Below the pieces are notes generated by a model that searched no databases, was not told where the DNA came from, and saw nothing but the letters and a program-made list of their open reading frames with translations. Source: an uncultured Saprospiraceae bacterium (GTDB lineage: Bacteria > Bacteroidota > Bacteroidia > Chitinophagales > Saprospiraceae). From it: 11,407 bases of DNA. Below are positions 7,635-11,407 of this stretch, piece after piece. The translations under genes were made by a program, and so were the position numbers. The DNA lies in the NCBI GenBank assembly GCA_937930625.1, contig CALHBW010000245.1, positions 1 to 11,407 on the forward strand, written 5' to 3'. The first letter of the stretch is position 1, and every line of letters starts with the position of its first letter.

Positions 7635-7709
7635 TTTCACGCAGAGTACGCAGAGGTCGCAGAGGTTTTATAGTATTTCTCCGCGAACTCTGCGTTCTCT
7701 GCGTGAAAT
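7635..7709. repeat. CGCAGAG palindromic repeat, copy 2
   Basis: Beginning 5 bp after the SusC stop, TTTCACGCAGAGTACGCAGA leads into a left arm of three CGCAGAG units spaced by 9 nt. The right arm (CTCCGCG, CTCTGCG, CTCTGCG, then TGAAA) holds three inverted units. It matches the core at 386-448 almost base for base, but keeps one more 9-nt unit in the right arm. The position and folding potential would let it act as a transcription terminator or mRNA 3'-end stabiliser for the SusC gene, but no U tract follows. Confidence 0.8.
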
Positions 7710-7756
7710 AATAAGGTTATTCAAGTTTAACTCTTTCAGAGTTATGAGGTTGTTTT

Positions 7757-7794
7757 TCATATTTAATTGCCTCTAATACTCTACACACTCATTT
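7757..7794. repeat. Decayed half copy of the 23-bp inverted-repeat element
   Basis: TCATATTTAATTGCCTCTAA followed by TACTCTACACACTCATTT aligns with 1233-1270 with about five mismatches, covering the loop edge and complete right arm of the element at 1185-1275. The matching left arm is not recognisable; only a weak AGAGTTATGAGG remains near 7738. The half copy ends right where the 7799-8005 reading frame begins to look like protein. Confidence 0.65.
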
Positions 7795-7798
7795 TATT

Positions 7799-8005
7799 TT
7801 GCAGTATTTCATCGCCGCTCATGCCTACGCACGACGCGAAAAATGGGCTTATCAGGCAATTGTGACGGCTTTTGTTGCTTGGTTTGTGTTGGATAGTTTG
7901 ATGTGTGTCCGACATGGTGCATACTTCAATATTCTGATGGCAAATATTCCGGCTTTGGTGGCGATGTTGCCTGTTTTTTTTACGAGACGATATTTTGGGG
8001 AATGA
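7799..8005 (+). pseudogene. C-terminal remnant of a small integral membrane protein
   Basis: The frame encodes up to 68 residues (QYFIAAHAYARREKWAYQAI...) with two hydrophobic segments, about 17-37 (YQAIVTAFVAWFVLDSLMCV region) and 41-61 (YFNILMANIPALVAMLPVFF), ending in a basic TRRYFGE tail. It looks like the last two helices of a four-helix membrane protein. There is no ATG: the only possible start is TTG at 7799-7801, and the frame runs upstream without an ATG into the decayed repeat at 7757-7794 until a TGA at 7745. The 5' half therefore seems to be missing or replaced by repeat DNA. The alternative is a genuine short protein with a TTG start. The family is unidentified. It converges with the DUF4280 gene. 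Confidence 0.5.
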
Positions 8006-8014
8006 AAGTTTAGC

Positions 8015-8109
8015 AATGAAAATATCAATATCAATATCAATGAAAATGAAAATGAAAATATCAATGAAAATTTAAATCAATGAAAATGTGAAATCAATGA
8101 AAATTTAAA
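8015..8109. repeat. Hexamer-periodic low-complexity tract
   Basis: About 95 bp built from AATGAA and AATATC hexamers (AATATCAATATCAATATC, AATGAAAATGAA and variants), with a larger unit ATCAATGAAAATTTAAATCA occurring twice at the right end. It lies between the two convergent stop codons (8005 and 8110). It is non-coding and consistent with replication slippage. Confidence 0.75.
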
Positions 8110-9360
8110 TCAAGGGGGCGATGGTGTTGTCGTTGTTGTCGTTCCTGTTGGTGGATTAGGAACGGTTGTCGTTGGTGAAGTAGGAACGGGAACGGGGACA
8201 GGAACGGGGACTGTCGTTGTTGTCCCTGTCGGTACATTGATAACTTCTTCGGGTGGTGCGAGCATATTGTCCTGCCACCTATCCGCAAATTCATCAAAAC
8301 CATCCTCACGGAAACCCCGAAAAGCATCTACCGTAGCCAGCGAAGCATTGGCGTCACCTTCATTGGGACTAAGGCGCGGTATGCCCATCCAACGAGGTGC
8401 TCCTTGACCTGCTTCGTGTTCTTCTATTTCGATTTCGGCTGCGCCATTATCGCCTGTAATGCCTCCCATTCGCCCGTGATAGCCATCAGAAAATCCAACA
8501 ACTGTATGTACCTGTGTGGCATCACCATTGAAGAAGGCGGAATCAATGACATCAGGATTGACACCACCGTTATTGATTACATAATCACCTTCGTCGCCTC
8601 CTACCCCAAATATCCATGCGCCTTCTTCCTTATTGTCTGCCAATTCAGTCCAAACGTAGGCTTTTTCGACATCACTCAAGGTGTCCATATCTCTCAAATC
8701 ATCAAGTATCTCGCCTATGTCTGCATGGCTCAATTCGCCGTTTTCGAGGTATTCGTCAACGAGTTCGCGGTGAAGGTCAGAGAGTTGCTGACGCCGTGCT
8801 TCAGAGATGTTGTCATTAAAATATTTGTCCATTTTGCTACCAAGCGGGAGGGTATTGAAGTCAGTATTTCGATTTTTCAACGCTGCCAATTCGCGGAGCA
8901 ATTCGTCGTATTCGGGTGTGCCGGGTTCGAGTTCTTCGAGTGCGGCTTCTATCTCGGCGATTTCTTCTTCCAATGGATTCGTTACTTTGAATATTGCGGG
9001 TCCAATCTGTCCCGAATCCAAAAAATTAATCTTACTGCCCGGTCCGTTCATGCAAGTGGTGCAGGAACGAACCAACAAGATTTCTTCGCCGCTATCTTCT
9101 GCCGGATGGGTGTCTTGCCATGCTGATACCGGTCCGGGCGGCGGAGTAGGTACGCATTTGTTAAAAGAGTTTTGGGGATGTGTACAGATGAGAAAAGAGG
9201 GAATATTTTTATAAGCCTCAATATCTGCCGTAGCTGCATTGGAAAAACCTCCTGTGGTAAACACAGCATCATGTGTACTCCGAAAAATTCCGGGTAAGAA
9301 CCCAAAGGTACATTCCATCTTGGCACCTGTGGTGACTATTTCATATGGATCGGATGGCAT
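8110..9360 (-). CDS. DUF4280 PAAR-like protein with uncharacterised C-terminal region
   Basis: A 416-residue protein whose first ~112 residues match the DUF4280 (PAAR-like) pattern: IVTTGAKMECTFG, FTTGGFSNAATADIEAYKNI, FLICTHPQNSFNKCVPTPPP, a tryptophan-containing linker and a CTTC pair. Cysteines at 17, 59, 69, 100 and 103 fit the family. PAAR-type proteins cap the spike of type VI or extracellular contractile injection systems and often carry fused effectors. Residues about 128-165 are acidic and helical (LEEEIAEIEAALEELE). Residues about 166-370 form a region I do not recognise, with a Gly/Asp-rich core VHTVVGFSDGYHGRMGGITG at 284-303. The tail (377-416) is Thr/Pro/Val repeats (VPVPVPVPVP, TTTTTT). 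There is no signal peptide, as expected for injection-system cargo. No immunity, tube, sheath or baseplate gene is adjacent. Family confidence is high; an effector role is inferred. Confidence 0.82.
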   Translation of the reverse strand: MPSDPYEIVTTGAKMECTFGFLPGIFRSTHDAVFTTGGFSNAATADIEAYKNIPSFLICTHPQNSFNKCVPTPPPGPVSAWQDTHPAEDSGEEILLVRSCTTCMNGPGSKINFLDSGQIGPAIFKVTNPLEEEIAEIEAALEELEPGTPEYDELLRELAALKNRNTDFNTLPLGSKMDKYFNDNISEARRQQLSDLHRELVDEYLENGELSHADIGEILDDLRDMDTLSDVEKAYVWTELADNKEEGAWIFGVGGDEGDYVINNGGVNPDVIDSAFFNGDATQVHTVVGFSDGYHGRMGGITGDNGAAEIEIEEHEAGQGAPRWMGIPRLSPNEGDANASLATVDAFRGFREDGFDEFADRWQDNMLAPPEEVINVPTGTTTTVPVPVPVPVPTSPTTTVPNPPTGTTTTTTPSPP

Positions 9361-9681
9361 AATATATTTTTTAATGGATTAATGCTGAACGATTAATGGT
9401 TAATTTTTTTTCGCTATGCGAAAATTTATTTTCCATCAATTTTGTTCATCATTAACGTGATAAAAATATCATACAAATAACTATTAATCAGCTACTTGCA
9501 TGAAAATTACTTATAATGCATCAGGTACGGAATGTCTATTAGTCGTGATGGGTTTCACGCTTCCATAAGAATGTGGAAGATTGGTTTTGAATGATTATTT
9601 TGGCGTATTTCTTTGTCTATACATTCTTTTTTTATTGAAATGTAAACAGCAATTATGTATTTTTTTAATAGGTATTACACA
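9361..9681. other. Spacer upstream of the DUF4280 gene
   Basis: About 320 bp of A+T-rich DNA that probably contains the promoter of the minus-strand DUF4280 gene, though no convincing -33/-7 pair was found. Near the gene are a perfect 7-bp-stem hairpin (9408-9424) and two GATTAATG direct repeats (9377-9384 and 9391-9398). Two consecutive small hairpins, CGTGA/TCACG (9544-9559) and CTTCCA/TGGAAG (9560-9579), lie mid-spacer. No coding frame is credible. Confidence 0.5.
9408..9424. repeat. Perfect hairpin in the DUF4280 leader region
   Basis: TTTTCGC TAT GCGAAAA forms a 7-bp perfect stem with a 3-nt loop, about 50 bp upstream of the DUF4280 start codon. The symmetry could mark an operator or an mRNA leader structure. 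Two GATTAATG copies, 14 bp apart, sit between it and the gene. There is no direct evidence of function. Confidence 0.3.
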
Positions 9682-9864
9682 TTATAAATCCAAAGAAATA
9701 GAAATATTGCGAAGTCCTTGAATACTGTTCAGGAAGCTGTTATTGGAGATGTTTATTGATTTTCCTACTGCGCCTAAGCCGTTTAGAGTTGCCAGTGCAT
9801 CATTATTTCGAATGGTTAAAGCATTGCCCGATATTGACCTAAGTGAACGTAATCCCTTGTGCTT
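9682..9864 (-). pseudogene. Fragment of a receptor-L-domain / leucine-rich surface protein
   Basis: After the TGA stop of the XisI gene, the same minus-strand frame stays open for 60 more codons to a TAA at 9682-9684. It reads GLRSLRSISGNALTIRNNDA, then LATLNGLGAVGKSINISNNS, then FLNSIQGLRNISISLDL. This is the characteristic ~23-residue repeat (SI.G.L.I.NN..L..L.GL) of receptor-L-domain-like leucine-rich proteins, which are extracellular in Bacteroidota. About two repeats remain. There is no start codon, signal peptide or sorting domain, so it should be a dead C-terminal or internal fragment of a once larger gene. A read-through product with XisI is a less likely alternative. Confidence 0.6.
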
Positions 9865-10320
9865 TCAAGCCACTGCGAACTCCGTATCTTCCCGCATACT
9901 CGGCGGATGAAAACCCGCTACAAAGTGTTTTTGAGGAATATCGTACTTCGCTAAATCGCGGTCAATTAGGATTTCTGTGTTGTTTTGTTGTACCCAGATG
10001 TTACCGGTTTCGGGGCTAATGTCAAGGTGCATCAACACTTTATAAATATATCGGTCTTTACGCCAACCTAACTTAACTAACTGAAAATGATTGTTTTTTG
10101 TATCAATGATTGCTTGATGGGTTAATTTCCTACCAATTCCATTATTGCGTTCGTCGGCGAGTTCGGTAATGTATTCGCTTAGTACTTTTTGATGTTTGGT
10201 TATTTTTGATTGTAGGGAATGGACACGAATTTCAAGTTCAACATTGCCGTACTTTTCTTTCAAATCTTGGATGATTTGTTCATTGAGGTCGGTGATGTTG
10301 ATTTTTATGATTGTGTGCAT
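9865..10320 (-). CDS. xisI: XisI-family protein with N-terminal extension
   Basis: The C-terminal ~110 residues (about 42-151) match XisI, originally described as a factor controlling excision of the fdxN element in heterocystous cyanobacteria and widespread as small orphan genes elsewhere. Diagnostic parts are IIDTKNNHFQLVKLGW (71-86), the HLDI segment near 98-101, GNIWVQQNNTEI (106-117), and the terminus VAGFHPPSMREDTEFAVA. Usual XisI proteins are about 110 residues. The first ~35 here (MHTIIKINITDLNEQIIQDL, then KEKYGNVELEIRV) form an extra beta-alpha-beta-like segment. XisI is normally encoded with XisH (an endonuclease-like protein), but no XisH is seen here. The ATG lies 41 bp after the membrane-protein gene on the same strand, so co-transcription is plausible. 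Its function in Bacteroidota is unknown. Confidence 0.85.
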   Translation of the reverse strand: MHTIIKINITDLNEQIIQDLKEKYGNVELEIRVHSLQSKITKHQKVLSEYITELADERNNGIGRKLTHQAIIDTKNNHFQLVKLGWRKDRYIYKVLMHLDISPETGNIWVQQNNTEILIDRDLAKYDIPQKHFVAGFHPPSMREDTEFAVA

Positions 10321-10361
10321 TAGTTCAAATTTGTGGGAAAATGAAGAGGTGTGGAATTATC

Positions 10362-10970
10362 TTAGCCGTAATCATCACATTCTAATATGTAATGAACAAC
10401 TTTGTCGTCTTTAAAGATGAAAATTAATTCTGAAAATTTACGATAAATAGGATAAGATAATACGTTTTGGTCGGTATTGTATATATTTTGATAGTAGCCA
10501 TATGGGTATTCACGACCTAACCCGAATATCTCAATAACTTCTGAACGTGTCTTGCCAATTAATCGTTTATCCTTGTAAATGGTTCTTACAACTCCAACAG
10601 AGAGTGAACTATAAAATTTTTGATCATCGAACGTTTCATAGTAACCTTCACGTTCTGGGATGTCATGCCATAGATTTACAGGAATGAATATATTGCCTAA
10701 AAGGATAAACCAAAGTGCACACCCAAGGATACCAGTTCCCGATCTAAAATAAGCTAATGTAGCTATTACTTGAAGTATTACGATTACAAGTGAAATATAA
10801 AATGCTCTCAAAGTATTCTCTCGCAAAAACAAATAGTCTTCTCCACAGCATCCGAAAAAACCGCATGGAGAGGGAACAAGACTTATCAACAACACAAATT
10901 CAAATATCACAAGTAAAAACACTATGTACAGGTCAGTTTTTTGTTCAATTGTGAAAATTTCATTATTCAT
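10362..10970 (-). CDS. Membrane protein with probable BamE/BLIP-like C-terminal domain
   Basis: A 202-residue protein with three predicted transmembrane helices, about 14-33 (LYIVFLLVIFEFVLLISLV), 56-75 (AFYISLVIVILQVIATLAYF) and 80-98. Between the first two is a Cys-rich loop, CGFFGCCGEDY (36-46). The soluble C-terminal part, about 122-198, contains LIGKTRSEVIEIFGLG (137-152) and ELIFIFKDDKVVHYILE (181-197). This is the two-part signature of the BamE/SmpA-BLIP fold: a G.T..EV...FG helix, then a strand with a short Asp/Lys turn. This domain typically mediates protein contacts. The gene lies between an unknown partial gene (67-bp gap) and xisI (41-bp gap), all on one strand, suggesting an operon. 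The topology and fold call come from pattern reading; no named family is recognised. Confidence 0.75.
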   Translation of the reverse strand: MNNEIFTIEQKTDLYIVFLLVIFEFVLLISLVPSPCGFFGCCGEDYLFLRENTLRAFYISLVIVILQVIATLAYFRSGTGILGCALWFILLGNIFIPVNLWHDIPEREGYYETFDDQKFYSSLSVGVVRTIYKDKRLIGKTRSEVIEIFGLGREYPYGYYQNIYNTDQNVLSYPIYRKFSELIFIFKDDKVVHYILECDDYG

Positions 10971-11037
10971 ATTTTTCTATGTTTGGGTTGCATTCTCTTT
11001 CATTTTTTGAATTTGCGGTTGAGGTTGCAGTTGAAGT

Positions 11038-11407
11038 TTAAAAAGTCCACCCCATCAACCCCTCAACATCCTCCCGCGTCGGCGGCTTCACAAAAACCTC
11101 CCCCGAAGGCTGCAATAGCTCCGCAAAATACCGAATCGCCGGATCCATCCACGAATGATTATAGTCATCTTTTCGTAGGATGAGCAGCGCAAATTTATAC
11201 ACCAAGGTCAGACGTTCAAAAAGCGGTAGCGAGGCGGCTTCCATCATACTTCTTTCTTGAAAATGCAGTTGTTCGAAGGCGGTCAATTTCATCATTTCGC
11301 GGCTGAGGAGTTTGGAGTGTTTGGTATTTCTCGCAATGGCTGCGCTAATTTCGACAAACATCATCTCCAAACCCTTCGATTTGAAAGTCGCCCGTAGCAT
11401 GTCGAGC
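11038..11407 (-). CDS. Unrecognised protein, C-terminal part (cut by window edge)
   Basis: The frame is open from the window's right edge to a TAA at 11038-11040, giving at least 122 residues. The first ATG inside the window is at 11398-11400, but the frame continues above it (Leu-Asp), so the true start is probably outside. The visible part is helical and rich in Met, Leu, Lys and Glu (SKLLSREMMKLTAFEQLHFQ, then LPLFERLTLVYKFALLILRK), with no clear membrane segment. The end is GEVFVKPPTREDVEGLMGWT plus F. I do not recognise a family. It precedes the membrane-protein gene by 67 bp on the same strand and may head the same transcript. Confidence 0.65.
   Translation of the reverse strand, partial: LDMLRATFKSKGLEMMFVEISAAIARNTKHSKLLSREMMKLTAFEQLHFQERSMMEAASLPLFERLTLVYKFALLILRKDDYNHSWMDPAIRYFAELLQPSGEVFVKPPTREDVEGLMGWTF

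Noticed and set aside
8404..9126. 240-codon open frame on the plus strand opposite the DUF4280 gene
   Set aside because: Composition (many Cys, Phe and Ile runs) is what the complement of an acidic, Glu-rich gene produces; the minus-strand frame has recognisable family motifs, so the plus frame is a shadow.
9544..9579. Two adjacent small hairpins as a small RNA gene
   Set aside because: Stems are only 5-6 bp with no promoter or terminator around them; expected by chance in A+T-rich spacer.
9865..10320. XisI as evidence of a developmentally excised element in this window
   Set aside because: No XisH, XisF-type recombinase, integrase or attachment-site direct repeats are visible; XisI homologues are common far from any excised element.

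Overview
The window looks like a chromosomal segment of a member of the phylum Bacteroidota. The evidence is a complete SusC/RagA-type TonB-dependent outer-membrane protein, a secreted multidomain protein ending in a type IX secretion (T9SS) sorting domain, an extracellular lamin-tail protein at the left edge, receptor-L-domain-like repeats, A+T-rich spacers and the general lack of Shine-Dalgarno sequences. The mix (LamG plus T9SS, lamin tail, L-domain repeats, a DUF4280 PAAR-like protein, XisI) is reminiscent of Saprospiria-like environmental lineages, but that finer placement is a guess.

Left edge (1-1321): the 5' end of a secreted lamin-tail-domain protein leaves the window on the minus strand. 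It is followed by a small uncharacterised minus-strand gene and two spacers holding palindromic repeats: a composite palindrome built on CGCAGAG units, and a perfect 23-bp inverted repeat flanked by 10-bp direct repeats.

Centre, plus strand (1322-7630): an 832-residue secreted protein carries LamG, beta-sandwich, PNGase F-like and T9SS sorting domains. All three PNGase F catalytic acids and a key arginine are recognisable. A 546-bp spacer packed with nested inverted repeats separates it from a 1087-residue SusC-family porin. No SusD lipoprotein gene follows the porin. The two plus-strand genes could cooperate in releasing N-glycans from glycoproteins and importing the glycan or peptide products, but that is inferred from adjacency only.

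Junction (7631-8112): a second copy of the CGCAGAG repeat and a decayed half copy of the 23-bp repeat lie directly against what looks like the C-terminal remnant of a small membrane protein. A hexamer-periodic A+T-rich tract follows.

Right half, minus strand (8110-11407): a DUF4280 (PAAR-like) protein has a long uncharacterised C-terminal region and a Pro/Thr/Val tail, and is a candidate tip or effector of a contractile injection system. Upstream of it are a short receptor-L-domain fragment, a XisI-family protein with an extra N-terminal segment and no XisH partner, a three-helix membrane protein with a probable BamE/BLIP-like C-terminal domain, and the 3' part of an unrecognised gene cut by the window edge. 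The last three are closely spaced on one strand and could be co-transcribed. No rRNA, tRNA, CRISPR array, transposase or integrase was seen.
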